Under the pieces are notes generated by a model. The model was not told where the DNA came from. It saw only the letters and a list, made by a program, of their open reading frames with translations, and searched no databases. Both the position numbers and the translations under genes were made by a program. A DNA stretch of 64,000 nt from Kingdonia uniflora (Eukaryota; Streptophyta; Magnoliopsida; Ranunculales; Circaeasteraceae): assembly GCA_014058105.1 (NCBI GenBank), contig JACGCM010000630.1, forward strand, positions 248,001 through 312,000. Reading direction: 5' to 3'. This document shows, piece by piece, positions 21,241-33,660 of this stretch. Numbering within the stretch: the first letter of the stretch is position 1; each line of letters starts with the position of its first letter.

Positions 21241-21632
21241 AACGTCAAATGAAAAGTTGGGAAAAAAGATTGACCTTTCCCAGTCCTACCACCTTTGACA
21301 ACCACCCTATCAGCTATCTTACTGACATTGTGAGAGGATGAACTTTTTTGAGAAGCGCAGGAGATTCTAGATGTCCCAAATAAACCACTGTGTCAGTATC
21401 ATTATGTCCATAGCCATGAGATTGACAACTGTTATTCCCTTATACAATTTTTTTACCGTATAATCCTAACAGGGAGGCTTCATGAGTATGTGATCGATGT
21501 CCAAAAGTTTCTTGAAGAAGAAACAAAGAGAAAAGAAGTCGAACAAAAGCAAGACCAAGGTCAAGTTCGACATCTTTATATGATCGAGATTGAGAAGGGT
21601 AAGAAGCGAAAGAAGGATGACAGAATCACATC

Positions 21633-22193
21633 TTGCTGCAAGATGACATCATAAAAAAAATTGCAAAACTTTTACCCAGCTTCAGCAAGGCCAAACGTCT
21701 ATATCACATTTTCTTCGAAGACTGCAACACCAGCCATGCCAAATACCCTCACGACGATCCATTAGTGATAATGCTCAAAGTTGAACATGACTATTTACAC
21801 ACACTCATTGACACGGGAATCACATCTGATGTACTATTCAAAAGAACAATTAATGTCCTAGGCTTCAAAGATTCAATCAAAGCTTCAACCATGACCATTA
21901 CAGGCTTCAATGGTTTTAAGGAATCAACTTTGGGAGATATCACGTTGCTCGTTCAAGTAAGACCAGAAGCCACATTCATCAAATTCATTGTTATTAATGC
22001 TGAGTCAAAATACTTTAGGATACTGGGAAGATGTTGGCTCTGCTCCATCAAAGCAGTACCTTCGACATGTCATCTGTCATTATGTTTTCCAATAGATCAT
22101 GGTATTTATGAAATCAAAGGGAGTCAAGCTGTGGCACGAGTGTACGGGAATTCCACCACAAAATCTCATGCATCTAAACTCCTAAAAGCATAA
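21633..22193 (+). pseudogene. Tat-type aspartic protease region
   Basis: The 186-codon frame reads IFFEDCNTSHAKYPHDDPLV, then LHTLIDTGITSDVLFKRT, which preserves the D-T-G active-site triad. It continues with TMTITGFNGFKESTLGDITL and IVINAESKYFRILGRCWLCS. The matching region at 1331-1987 has lost the aspartate, so this copy is better preserved. It ends at a TAA (22191) before the RT frame. Confidence 0.87.
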
Positions 22194-22376
22194 CAATTAC
22201 AATAAGAACAACCTCTCACATTCGAGCAACATGACACTGAAGTAGTTAAATCCGTACAATTTGATGGTTCAGGAAGAAACACTGTTATTGGATCTAAATT
22301 GTCATCAGAATAAAAGGAAACCCTACTGCAGCATTTAAAGAGGAATGTCGATGTCTTCGCATGGCCTTTTCAAGAT

Positions 22377-23520
22377 ATGTTAGGAATTGACCACTCTATT
22401 GCATACTATAAAGTAAGCCTTGTACCAGACAGTAAGGCTGTGGTGCAGAAGCGTCGTAACCTAGCCTCTAGGCTTCGAGAAGCGGTTAACAAAGAAATAG
22501 ACAAGTTATTTCGTGTTGGATTCATTCGAAAAGCTAAATATCCAAAGTGGGTCTCGAACATCATGGCAGTCCCAAAAAAGAATGGAAAAATTAGAGCGTT
22601 CGTTGACTTCACTAAACCAAATAAATTCATACCTAAAGATAACTTTCCACTTCCTTTGATTCCTCACCTTCTCGACTCCGTAGCAGGACACAAACTTCTT
22701 TCAATGATGGATGTAACATCAAGATATTTCCAAGTCCCTCTTACCGAAGAAGATCAAGAAAATACTATATTTGTAACAGAAATGGGCCTTTACTATTATA
22801 CAATCATGCCATTTGGCTTAAAAAAATATATGAGCGACGTACCAGCGGCTCGTCACAAGAATGTTCAAAGATCACTAAGGTGAAATCATGGAAGTGTACA
22901 TCGATGACATGATCTGTAAGAGCCTAAAATGAGAGGATCATTGCAGCAATCTACAAACCATCTTCGGCATCCTTCGAACATACCGCATGAAGCTAAATCC
23001 TAAAAAATGCCAATTTGGAATTGCATCTTGATAGTTCTTGGGCCATCTAGTTAACAAGAGAGGAATAGAAATTGATCCAACGTAAGTCAAAGTACATATG
23101 GCCATACCATCCCTGCAAACTAAAAAAGATGTCCCAAAACTTATTAGGAAAATTCTTAACATCCTTCAGGGAAACCTATCACCTAGGACAAAGAAACAGG
23201 CCAAGGAAATCGTCTGGATTCCAGAATGCGAATTGGTTTTTCAAGATCTTAAAAAATACTTGGGGCGTCCTCCTATTATGAGTACTCCTATTGAAGGCGA
23301 AGCATTAACTATGTATTTATCGACAACAAATGGCTCAATTAGTTATGTTCTTATTCAAAAAGATAATGGAGTGGAAAAACCCATCTACTTCATCAGTAAA
23401 ACTTTCATGCTTATAAAAAAAGATATACTATTACTAAGAAATAGCTTCTAGCTCTTGTGTATACTTCCCAAAAACTTTGACCTTACTTTCAGGCACACCC
23501 CATCAAATTTATCACCAAAT
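22377..23520 (+). pseudogene. Tat-type reverse transcriptase and first RNase H
   Basis: The 168-codon frame 22377-22883 carries NKEIDKLFRVGFIRKAKYPK, AVPKKNGKIRAFVDFTKPNK and MMDVTSRYFQVPLTEEDQ up to the MPFGLK motif, followed by a frameshift. Directly after it, in another frame, is an intact YIDDM catalytic box (about 22898) and NLQTIFGILRTYRMKLNPKK (shown here as read, with stops nearby). From about 23098 the connection and RNase H start are seen (VFQDLKKYLGRPPIMSTP, YFISKTFM). Multiple stops make it inactive. Confidence 0.87.
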
Positions 23521-23669
23521 TCCCCCTCAAACTAGTACTTTCAAAAAATAATAATCCAGAAGGGTCCAATAATGGTCTGTTTTCCTTGGAAAATATGAGA
23601 TTTCCTTCGAACCACAGATATCAGTCAAAAGACAAGCAGTAGCAAATTTCTTGTATGATATTCCCGTGG

Positions 23670-24060
23670 AAGACCCAGACTGGGAGGAACTTGAAGAAGT
23701 ATTGACCAATGAATCAATTACAGAACAAGACGTTTGGTCAAAAAGTATAGGATGAAGACTTTTTACATATGGATCTGTTAGACCAAAAGGATAAAGGATT
23801 GGCATAGTTCTTATTACACCATCAAATCACCGAATCGAAAAAGTAATCAAACTCAAGTTCTATGCGACAAACAATGAAACAGAGTATGAAGCTATCCTAC
23901 ATAGCCTGGAGCTTGCATTAGCTCTTGGAGTAGATAAAATAGCTATTTATGTAGATTCCTTACTAGTGGCTAACCACTACAATAAGACATTCAAAATATT
24001 AAGCAAAATGGTTAACTATGCTATGTTGGTCGAAGAATAAATGAATAAATTCAAGACAAC
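23670..24060 (+). pseudogene. Second RNase H-like domain (Tat archaeal-type RNase H)
   Basis: After the first RNase H comes a stretch, broken by two stops, with IGIVLITPSNHRIEKVIKLK, FYATNNETEYEAILHSLELA and LALGVDKIAIYVDSLLVANH. The N-N-E-x-E-Y-E-A-L helix and the V-x-x-D-S-x-L-V strand are the marks of the additional RNase H that plant Tat-lineage gypsy elements carry between their own RNase H and integrase. The first aspartate of that domain falls in a damaged part (FTYGSVRPKG). Confidence 0.82.
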
Positions 24061-24379
24061 AACAATTTCTTACCTTCATAAAATTGCCATACTGACGTAC
24101 TAGCGTACATTGTCGCCATGCTCGAGGATAGTGAGAAGAGAACATTGGAGATTAAAGTTATCAACCATTTTAGTCTCGATACAAGTCATATCATGCAAAT
24201 TTAAGTTGTCGAATTTACATATCGTGAAGATTGGAGAATGCCATTTCTCACATACTTTAACTCCAACACCCTTCCCGAGAATAAAGAAGAAGCTCGATCC
24301 CTGTTGGCAAAATATCCCTGGTTAAAAGTCCAACGAGGGGTCTTATACCGCATTATTATTGGAGGTCCTTTAATCGAAT

Positions 24380-25420
24380 GTATCTCGCAAAAACAAACTC
24401 AAGTCTAAATTTAGGAACTTCACAAAGGAATTTGTGCCACTCACATTTCAGGACGCTCACTAGCACAAAGAACATTCACACATGGTTTATAATGGTCGAA
24501 GATGCGGCAAGACTATGAAGATTTTGTTAGAAAGTGCTATAAATGCCAGACCCACGCCCAAGACATCAAAAGTCTAGCACTTGACTTAGATGTCAGTAAT
24601 GCCCTTTGGCCATTCAAAAGATGGGCAATTGACATCATTGGTCCCTTCCACCCAGCATTCGGTAACAAAAAGTTTGTTCTTGTAGCTAAAAACTACTTCA
24701 CCAAGTAGGTCAAAGCTGTACTACTCTGTCACACTGACAAGAACGAAGTTATCAAATTCCTCTGGGAGTACATCATCACCAGATTTGGTTATCTAAAGAT
24801 GATAAGATCAAATAATAGGAAATAGATCATCAGTTGCAAAGTCCTTAACTTCTTCTACAAATACAAAATCTAGTTAAGTACTTCAACACCTTATTATCAC
24901 CTGGGAAATGGCCAAGCCGAAGCTATAAATAAATGTATCAAGTCTAGATTATGTAAGTGCCTCGATGGAAAGAAAGGCAGATGGACCGAAGAACTACTTA
25001 GTGTCTTATGGGTATATAGGACTACACCAGGAACATCCACAGGATGTACACCATTTATGATGGCCTTTGGAACTGAAGCTATAATCCCATCAGACCTAGA
25101 CCTCCCCACAACTAGAAGATAAGTCACAGATAACGAAAATAAACTTGGACTTCTCTTTAATCTCAATTGGATTGATGAAACTTGAGATCATACAATTGCA
25201 AACTTGAGGAGATACCATGACACTCTAAAAAAAGGATACAACAAGAACTCGGGCAAATTATCTAAAAATTGGGAAGGGCCATACATTATCAGCAGTAAGA
25301 ATGATAATGGTACTTACTGGTTAATGACTGAAAATGAAGTACAACTCGAGTTCCCATAGAATACAACCCATCAGAAGATGTTCAACAGATATATGGTGTA
25401 CTTTATTTCTTATTAAATCA
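24380..25420 (+). pseudogene. Tat-type integrase
   Basis: The H-H-C-C zinc finger is partly visible (CYKCQTHAQD at about 24537). The core follows: LWPFKRWAIDIIGPFHPAFG (first catalytic aspartate intact), then ITRFGYLKMIRSNNRK, where the second aspartate is asparagine, then TPYYHLGNGQAEAINKCIKS with the glutamate intact. Next come WTEELLSVLWVYRTTPGTST, TPFMMAFGTEAIIPSDLD and a G-P-Y-I-I-like C-terminal strand. Stops at about 24706 and 24825 and others break it. Confidence 0.87.
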
Positions 25421-26010
25421 AATTAAGAGCTTTTTTTCCCATCAATACTTCTTCTCTTCTACACATTCTTTCTTTTGGCAACACTTACTAAAGGTTTGCC
25501 CAATTTACAGTCTCATTTCTTCGACAAACATATCTTCAATTAAAGGAGAAACTGTTTGTAATCATTACTATAGTCGACAAGGAATGACTTGTTATGTCTT
25601 GTCAAAACCAAATATCCTATAGAGGATATACATCTAGCAGTCCTTTACAGCCACAAAAGCCATAACATGGTTATTCTATTATCCAGTCAGAATCCAATTG
25701 CCAATAGGAACGATTTTGGCATACTTACAGTTCAATATCTTATACTCATACTATCATCTCGAATCATACACTTGGGAAATTCATTCACAATATTGGATAT
25801 CGATATATTAAAATTATTGATAACAAATATTCATTAACATAAAAAATATTTACCAAGTTCTTTCAAAAAGAGTTATTTAAATAAAAATTCACCGGTCTCA
25901 TCGACCACTTGTACAACACAAAGCCTTTTAAAAACAAAAATCTTTCCACACCAAAAATAAAATTGGATTTGTCCTTACTACTCAAGGGGAAGAGTTGGAG
26001 AAGGGAGCTT
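25421..26010 (+). other. Tat untranslated region after integrase, up to the Athila insertion
   Basis: AT-rich sequence with no sense-strand domain. Its last 30 bases hold, on the minus strand, the final codons and TAG stop (25978-25980) of the antisense frame that resumes at 36375. The last five bases, agctt, are the Athila target duplication. Confidence 0.7.
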
Positions 26011-27142
26011 TGATGGACATATAAAATGACCACTATTCCCCTATGACTTAATGTTTATTATTCTTAATTTTATTATTAAACATGACTTATAAAACCAATT
26101 TTTATATTTCAGGTCACATGGAGCTCATTTACCAAATATGTGCAAATACCGGGATGTATAACTCAAAGGATGAACTCTTGGAGAAGGATGTAAAGTTGTC
26201 AAATACAAGGGTCCCACATTGGGAGGTTACAATTTTAGAGGATAACTCTTGGAGGTTACAAATTTATGTACATTCATGGCATAGGTTATAAATCTAATAT
26301 TAAATGTAACAACCCTCTCCTTCATCTATAAAAGGGGAGGTGGTGAGCTCATAAGATCATCCAATTTTGAGATAATCATTCTTGTAGAGTGCAAGAGAGC
26401 ATTATTAGAGTAAGTTGGTGCAAGTCTTGTAAGTATTTGGAGCATTTCATTTTGTAAGTCAATAAAATTCCTCTTTTTGTTGTTAGTTTATGTTCATTTC
26501 ATTCTCATATCATTTAGGTTTTATAGTTGTTATAATGGCCGGCTAAGTCCTCACTAGGGGTGAGGATGGATCCGCCATAAGCGTATGATATCATGTAGTA
26601 GAATGTATTTTTCTCCAACACAATATGAACATATTATCACAAATCCCAAAACTATATTGTTGGAGACATCCATTATCATCCTATGATCTCTTTAAGTAGA
26701 AATATATGAAAATTTTTGTGATTCTCATATGATATAGTAAAATTGTATTAATATTGTATTTTTCTAATGTATGATTCTAATTAATATTTCATAGTTAGCA
26801 CAGCTTTCATGGAATGTGTTTTTAGTACATACTTAGTTCATACAATATATTATACTTGAGTTATAATTAATCATGGGATTACATCGACAAAATGTCGAAG
26901 TTTGTTATTTCAATTAAGTGGAGAATTTAATATACGATACTATGTTGATATTGTATGTAAATGGTGGTGAAATCCGAAGCCCCTAGACTTTTATTTTTAA
27001 GTAAAACCGTATCATTGATTTTTACGGTTTTACAACCTTAGATTACTAAAGCACAAGACCAAAACTAATTTCTAGTTCCGTTCGAAAGTGAACGACACTC
27101 TAATTTTTACCCATACTAAACACCAGATTTTGACCGTTATCA
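26011..27142 (+). repeat. 5' LTR (1132 bp) of the Athila-like element
   Basis: TGATGGACATATAAAATG ... TTTTGACCGTTATCA. It includes CTTCATCTATAAAAGGGGAG at about 26322-26341, a strong TATA box, about 180 bp before an AATAAA-like signal (AATAAAATTCCTC). It has the same length as the 3' LTR. Confidence 0.95.
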
Positions 27143-27144
27143 AA

Positions 27145-27159
27145 ATGGCGCCGTTGCCG
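27145..27159 (+). promoter_or_regulatory. Primer-binding site, Athila type
   Basis: TGGCGCCGTTGCCGG begins two bases after the LTR. This sequence differs from the Tat-type PBS (TGGCGCCGTCTGTGGG) elsewhere in the window and is the one known from Athila-like elements. Confidence 0.88.
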
Positions 27160-28482
27160 GTTTCGAGCGGTAATTTGAAAAAGTTTTTATTGTGTTTAAT
27201 TTGTTTTTCGGTTTCACTTTTTAGAAGAACATAAATTTCGTTTATTACATTTTTATTCTACTTTTGCCCTTTGAGGAATTTTTCTTTGTTTTGCGGTGAC
27301 TACTTTCTTTATTTTACAGTGACTACCAAAGGAAACGAAGGACCGACCAAAAACTAGATAGGGTTATCTTTTCTTCCTCTCTTTGAGTGACTTGTAGTGA
27401 GGCAAAATATTGTACTCTTGAGCGAAGAGTGTGTAATTAAAGCGAGGATAAAATTGTACTTTTTTTTTCTTCTGCAGGGGCAATATTGGAACCCACATCC
27501 GAGGAGGACCTCTCTACAACGCCTACTTGAGACAGAGAGCCCGGGTGTGCCATCTCAACGGTTTTACCAGGGTAAACAACGAGCCCCTAAAAAGGGCCGC
27601 CCCGCAGGTACTTTCTTCCACCGCGAAGCGGTCAATTTTTATTCATGTACCTGATGTTTGTGCACTTTTAAATTCTAAACTTTAGATAAAGGGCAAACAA
27701 AAAGCAGGATTTCATCACCCGTGTGTGGCACCGCATACTAAGACCCCGGGAGGTCACGACACGGTTTAACATTTTACAGAACAGGACATTGACTTTAAAA
27801 GAAACCAAGATTAAGCCAGAAAATACATAGATAGACAAAAAGGCTTATAGAGCTCGGACCGGGAGCATTAGGAACGCGCTCATTAAGACCCCTGATAGTG
27901 GCTACGCTTGTCTGGAGGAAATACATTCCCTGGAACAACTAGTGTGGAAAGGTGATTCTAAGCGGTTTGCCCCACCTTCTAGCATAGGTGCTTCTAGGTG
28001 ACGAGAACTACACACAAGTTATTGCTAAAGCGAGTATACACAACTCAACGTGCGAACTAATCCATTGTCAGGAATAGAAGCAATCGAATTCTGAGACTGG
28101 GTTCACAACTTGACCTTAATTAAGGCCCATCTAAAAAGGTTGTTGTGTTTATTTTTTGTGTACCTCATTGTTGTGTGATCATCATAGTGCGCATATCTAT
28201 TAGTGTATGAAAGAATGGTTTTGAGGGCCTAAAAGTCATCTTGAGAGGCTTAGAGAATTTGATTTGATAGATATTTTGATCCACTTTGAGGTAAGTGAGT
28301 CAACCCAACTGGAGATTCCAATCTCTAGTGATACGAGAGACCGTACAATCCTTACTCGTAAGGAACTCTTCCCTGTTGAGGGTAAGTTATAAACTTTTGA
28401 TTTCCCTGTCTCTCCATTGAGACTTAATCCGAGTCCAATTTCCTCATTCACTCTATTTAGTGTTCCACCCCAATCAATTGAG
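27160..28482 (+). other. Athila 5' leader
   Basis: About 1.3 kb between PBS and gag, with no domain. It contains a GC-rich stretch (27520-27620), unlike the rest of the element, with a short open frame (27397-27654). Long untranslated leaders are usual for this lineage. Confidence 0.65.
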
Positions 28483-29567
28483 ATGGGAGATGCCAATGAT
28501 AATGAGAATGGTCAGGGACCCATGCGAATTCCTCTTAAGGATCACATGTTCCCAAAAATGACAAATCGTGCCTCGTGCATTATTTTACCTCGTACAACTG
28601 GGCAATTTGAACTTAAAAATGTACTCATCAATTCATTGCCAAAATTCTCAGGAGGAGAAGATGAGAACTCATACGCTCATGTTAGGGATTTTGATGACTT
28701 AATGTTCCTCAAAAAGTATAGGAATGAGAACGAAAGGGAGGCCATGAAACTCGTGTTGTTTCCCTTTTCTTTACTAGGGAAAGCTAAGAGTTGGCTTCAA
28801 GCTCTATGGCCAAAATCATTCACGAGTTTTGAGATGCTTACTGAAGCCTTTTATAAGAAGTTTTTCTCTCTTGAGAAAACTGAAACCCTTCCTAGGGCCA
28901 TTCTTAGGATTACCCAACTTCATGGAAAAAGCTTAAAGGATTATCTTGAGAGATATAAGGGACAGATCCTACAGTGCCCTTATCACGGTATCGACTCCTG
29001 GGTCCTAACTAGAAATATTTATGATGGATTAGTGTTGAAACCAAGAGAACTGTAGAATCCTTTTGTTTAGGGAAATTCACTGATAAGGATGATGTAGAGG
29101 GTTTGGACTTCTTAAAAGAGATGGCTAAAAAATTGCAAACCTGGGGCACCATGAGAGAAGCTGATATTCAAGAAAAGGGGGGTAATGCCTTTGGAGTTGG
29201 ATCTAACTCCAATTCGGAAGCTACGCTGACGACCATCCTGCGTAAGATAAAGTCCTTAGAAATAGGGAGAAACAAAATGTCCGTTAAAGCACCAATTTTT
29301 CATGCTGAGATGCAAGCTTGTGCTGTGTGTGATGATGTTGGACATTATACTCAGAATTGCCCTTTGATTCGTGAAATTAGGGAAACCAGGAAGGATCAGG
29401 TAAATATGTTTCATCAAAAACCTTCCTCTTTTCCTTATAACCAGTCACATCATCAAGGGAATTCTTCAGGGAGGAATAATTTGAATAACTATTCTGGCAG
29501 ACCGTATTACCAAGGGAGTAATTCAAATCAAAATCAAGGTGGTGTGTTCTTTACTCCCAATCACTAA
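28483..29567 (+). pseudogene. Athila gag with zinc knuckle
   Basis: The likely start is the ATG at 28483 (MGDANDNENGQG), although the frame is open from 28417. The domain reads LINSLPKFSGGEDENSYAHV, AMKLVLFPFSLLGKAKSWLQ, SFTSFEMLTEAFYKKFFSLE and GKSLKDYLERYKGQILQCPY: the retrotransposon-gag core. A TAG (29053) breaks it before a second frame (29103-29567), which carries the CCHC knuckle C-A-V-C-D-D-V-G-H-Y-T-Q-N-C-P (about 29313-29357) and a Gln/Asn/Ser-rich tail. One stop and one frameshift separate the halves. Confidence 0.9.
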
Positions 29568-29696
29568 CATTTTTAGCAAAATACTCCTTACGTTCCTCCT
29601 CAGAATAGGAAACCATCTTCAGATGATGGCATCCAAGCCCTATTGCAATCTAATAACCAGTTGATGCAACAATTCATGCAAATGAATCAATAATCC

Positions 29697-30419
29697 ATGA
29701 GTCGAATAGAAATATCAATTGCTCAATTGGCATCTGGGTTAAGTACTAGAGACAAAGGTACGTTTCCAAGTCAAACCCAACCCAATCTGAAGGATCAAAC
29801 TGAGAGTTTACATTGCGATCAGGCGAATGAGGTGATTACACTTAGAAGTGGAAAGATTGTAGACAACAAAGTTAGGATGCCTGAGGAAAAATAACGTGAA
29901 AGTCCTAATCCTAGTACTGAGAAAGTTGTAGAAGGAGGCAAACCTATATGTGAAGAAACTCCTTTTGTTGAGGAAGAGACTGGGCAGGTCTCGCTAAGTG
30001 AGAAGATTATCAAAAATGATCCGCCTAGAATTCCTAGAACACCTTTTCCCCAACGGTTTTTAGTCAATAGGAAGAACATTCCCGATGAAGAGGTTAAGGA
30101 GATGTTCAAGAATCTTAAGATCACTATTCCTTTCCTCGATGCATTACGACAGATTCCTTCATATGCAAAATATCTCAAGGACCTCTGCACGTTCAAGAAA
30201 CGTATGAATGTTTCCAAGAAAGCTTTCAATGTCCATGACAGTGAAAATGTTATTCAATTGGATGCTCAGGTTAGCTCTATAATCTTGAACAAAACACCAA
30301 TGAAATACAAAGATCCAAAAATGCCGACAATTTCTTATCACATAGGGACAAATCGCATCGGAAAAGCCTTACTTGATTTAGGTGCCAGTGTCAACTTGAT
30401 CCCTTATTCGGTATATTAG
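29697..30419 (+). pseudogene. Athila gag tail and protease start
   Basis: Frame 29697-29894 contains ITLRSGKIVDNKV, the conserved T-L-R-S-G-K segment between gag and protease in plant gypsy elements. Frame 30102-30419 has FKNLKITIPFLDALRQIPSY, AKYLKDLCTFKKRM and then IGKALLDLGASVNLIPYSVY. Here D-L-G-A-S replaces the usual D-L-G-A-S/D-T-G-A-S site, consistent with an active aspartic protease core. A TAG follows (30417). Confidence 0.85.
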
Positions 30420-30458
30420 CAGCTAGGTCTAGAAGGACTAAAACTGACACATAGAACC

Positions 30459-31667
30459 TTGCAACTAGCTGATCGGTCCATTAGAATTCCTAGGGGAGTT
30501 GTGATGGATGTACTTGTCCAGGTTGATAATTTTTTCTATCTTGTCGACTTTGTGGTCCTTGACACAAACCCGGTAGAAGACCCAAATAGTGAGATACCTG
30601 TGATCCTTGGCCGACCTTTCTTGGCCACTGCTAATGCATTGATCAATAGCCGTAGCGGAGCTATGAAGTTGACTTATGGGAATAAGACCATCGATCTGAA
30701 TATCTTCAATGCAACTCATACTCCATTTGAAAATGAACCCGATGAGTGTAACATGCTTGGTACTGTTGTAAACAGTACATTTCATAGTTCCAATCCTAGG
30801 GACCCGTTAGAAGCTTGTCTTGTAAATTTTGGAGATAATTTAGATGTTGATGACCTTATCAATGAGGTCAATGCCTTGTTGGATTCTATTCCTATTGTGG
30901 ATAACAATGATAATGTTGAAATGCTAAAAGTCAAGGATCCTATTCCAGAAGCGGAAGAAGTGCCCGTTAGGTTAGAACTTAAACCTCTCCCTGAAAATCT
31001 CAAATATGTCTACCTAGGTCCTAATGAGACTCTTCCTGCTATCATAGCATCCGACCTTGAACCTGAGAATGAAGAGAAATTAATGCGTGTATTAAAGGGA
31101 AACAAAAAAGCTCTTGGATGGAGCATTTCAAATATTAAGGGTATTAGTCCTTCTGTATGCATGCACAAGATAAAACTTGAGGATAATGCCAAGAAGTCCA
31201 GAGAAGGACAACGAAGGCTTAACCCGACTATGGCTGAGGTTGTGAGAAAAGAAATTTTGAAACTGCTTGACGCTGGGATCATTTATCATATTTCTGACAA
31301 CCCATGGGTAAGCCCAATTCATGTTGTTCCTAAAAAGTCTGGAATCACTGTTGTGAAGAATGATCACAATGATCTTGTCCCCACTCGCATGACCTCAGGG
31401 TGGCGAGTGTGTATAGATTATAGAAAACTCAATTCAATCACTCGAAAAGATCATTTTCCCTTACTATTCATGGATCAAATTCTTGAACGTCTCGCCGGTC
31501 ATGAATACTATTGTTTTCTTGATGGGTATTCTGGGTACAATCAAATACCCATCGCTCTAGAAGACCAAGAGAAAACCACGTTTACTTGTCCTTTTGGAAC
31601 CTTTGCCTATCGCCCATGCCATTTGGGTTATGCAATGCTCCAGCAACATTTCAGTGATGTATGTTGA
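30459..31667 (+). pseudogene. Athila protease C-terminus and reverse transcriptase, first part
   Basis: A 402-codon frame, the longest in the element. It starts within the protease (QLADRSIRIPRGVVMDVLVQ, then ILGRPFLATANALINSRSG). It passes through the LPENLKYVYLGPNETLPAII linker and enters RT with WVSPIHVVPKKSGITVVKN, GWRVCIDYRKLNSITRKDHF and FLDGYSGYNQIPIALEDQEK up to FTCPFGTFAYR. The next motif in the family is M-P-F-G-L-C-N-A-P-x-T-F-Q-R; here the reading frame slips (CHLGYAMLQQHFSDVC), and RT continues in the frame from 31661. Confidence 0.9.
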
Positions 31668-32640
31668 GCATTTTCTCTGACATGGCTCAGCGCTTCCTTG
31701 AGGCTTTCATGGATGACTTCTCCATCTTCGGAGATTCGTTTGACCAATGTCTCCACCACTTATCTATTGTTTTTGCTAGGTGTCAACAGAAAAATCTTAT
31801 TCTAAATTGGGAAAAATGTCCCTTCATGGTGAAAAAAGGCATAGTATTAGGACATGTCATATCAGCAAAGGGTATCGAAGTAGATAAAGCCAAGATCGAT
31901 GTCATATCTAGTCTCCCACCCCAACGAATAGTCAAGGATGTTCGTTCATTCTTGGGGCATGCAGGATTTTATAGACATTTTGTTCCAGAGTTTAGCAAAA
32001 TTGCTCGACCCCTCAGCAATCTCCTCGCCAAGGACACCACCTTTTTATTCAATGATTCGTGTCTTAAAGCTTTTGAGAATCTCTGAACATGTCTAACATC
32101 ATCACCCATCATCCAACCTCCAAATTGGAACAAACCTTTCGAGTTGATGTGTGATGCATCTGACTATGCCATTGGTGCAGTTTTGGCACAACACATTGAT
32201 AACCTTCCGCGTGCCATCTATTATGCCAGTAAAACTCTTAATAATGCGCAAATCAATTACACAACCACAGGGAAAGAACTTCTAGCGATAGTCTAAAGTA
32301 ATAGTCTATGCGGATCATGTTGCTATCAAACACCTTCTTACCAAGGACACCAAACAACGCTTAATCCGATGGATATTATTACTTCAGGAGTTTGATATTG
32401 AGATTCGGGATAAAAAAGGTGCCGAGAATGTGGTAGCTGACCACCTTTCTCGAATAGACAATGATTCTTTAGATAGGTCGTTACCTATTCGTGAGTCCTT
32501 TCCTGACGAGCAACTCATGTCCATTCGCTCTATGTCTTCTATACCATGGTTTGCAGACATAGCGAATTATTTTGCCACAGGGTACCTTCCTAGTTTTTGG
32601 ACCAAGCCAGATAAGAATAAATTTCTTAGTGAGGCCTGAC
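31661..32640 (+). pseudogene. Athila reverse transcriptase catalytic part and RNase H
   Basis: The frame 31661-32086 carries FMDDFSIFGDSFDQCLHHLS, with the F-M-D-D form of the catalytic box, and NLILNWEKCPFMVKKGIVLG, VRSFLGHAGFYRHFVPEFSK. After a stop, RNase H follows in other frames (FELMCDASDYAIGAVLAQHI, YYASKTLNNAQINYTTTGKE), then [13 protein letters not shown] at 32430, the usual end of RNase H. At least three frame changes or stops interrupt it. Confidence 0.88.
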
Positions 32641-32754
32641 ACTTCTTCTGGGATGACCCGTACCTGTTCAAATATTGTTCTGATCAAATCATTAGAAGAT
32701 GTGTCCCAGATTCTGAGCATACCAAAGTTATAGAATTTTGTCACTTCCAAGCTT

Positions 32755-33660
32755 GTGGTGGTCACTTCAGCTCCAAAAAGACCTCTGCAAAAAATTTTAC
32801 AGTGTGGATTTTATTGGCCTACCTTATTTCGTGATGCTCACAAATTTTGCAAGGCTTTTGATAGATGTCAGAGAATGAGAGCCTTGTCCCGTAGGAATAT
32901 GATGCCACTAAACCCAATCATGATCGTTGAACCATTTGCTGTTTGGGGCATAGACTTTATGTGTACCTTCACCCCATCTTTTGGGTTCATATGCATCCTT
33001 TTAGCCGTTGATTATGTGACTAAGTGGGTTGAAGCTATTCCTACCAGGACCAATGATAGTTCGGTTGTTATTGAATTTATTAAAGAGAATATTTTTTCTT
33101 GTTTTGGTACGCCGAGGGCAATAATTAGTGATGGGGGGTCACATTTTAACAGTCGAATGTTTGCAAACTTAATGAAAAAGTTTGGAGTAACACACAAGGT
33201 TGCTACACCGTACCATCCACAGACTAGTGGGCAAGTGGAGGTTTCCAATCGTGAAATCAAGAATATTCTTCAAAAAATGATAAGACCAAACCGTAAAGAT
33301 TGGTCAACTCGACTAAACGATGCTCTTTGGGCTTATCGTACTGCTTTTAAGACACCTATTGGAATGTCCCCTTACCGGCTAGTCTATGGAAAGGCTTGTC
33401 ACCTTCCAGTTGAATTAGAACACCGAGCATATTGGGCAATAAAGGCCTTGAACTTTGACATTGGGAAGGCCGGTTTGCATCACAAGCTTCAACTCAATGA
33501 GTTAGAAGAACTACGGAATGATGCATACCATTCAGCAAAGACTTACAAGGAGTGCATGAAAGCGTTTCACGACAAAAACATTTTGCAAAAATCATTTGAA
33601 CCAAACCAAAAATTCTTGTTGTACTCCTCTGGGTTGCATTTATTTCCTGGCAAACTATGA
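32755..33660 (+). pseudogene. Athila integrase
   Basis: A 301-codon open frame covers most of integrase. The zinc-finger H-x-x-x-H segment lies just upstream in another frame (about 32740-32770). The core has [40 protein letters not shown] and [20 protein letters not shown], so the D-D-E catalytic residues are all present. It ends with [40 protein letters not shown] and a C-terminal region that slips frame at about 33600. Integrase itself looks nearly intact, unlike gag and RT. Confidence 0.9.
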
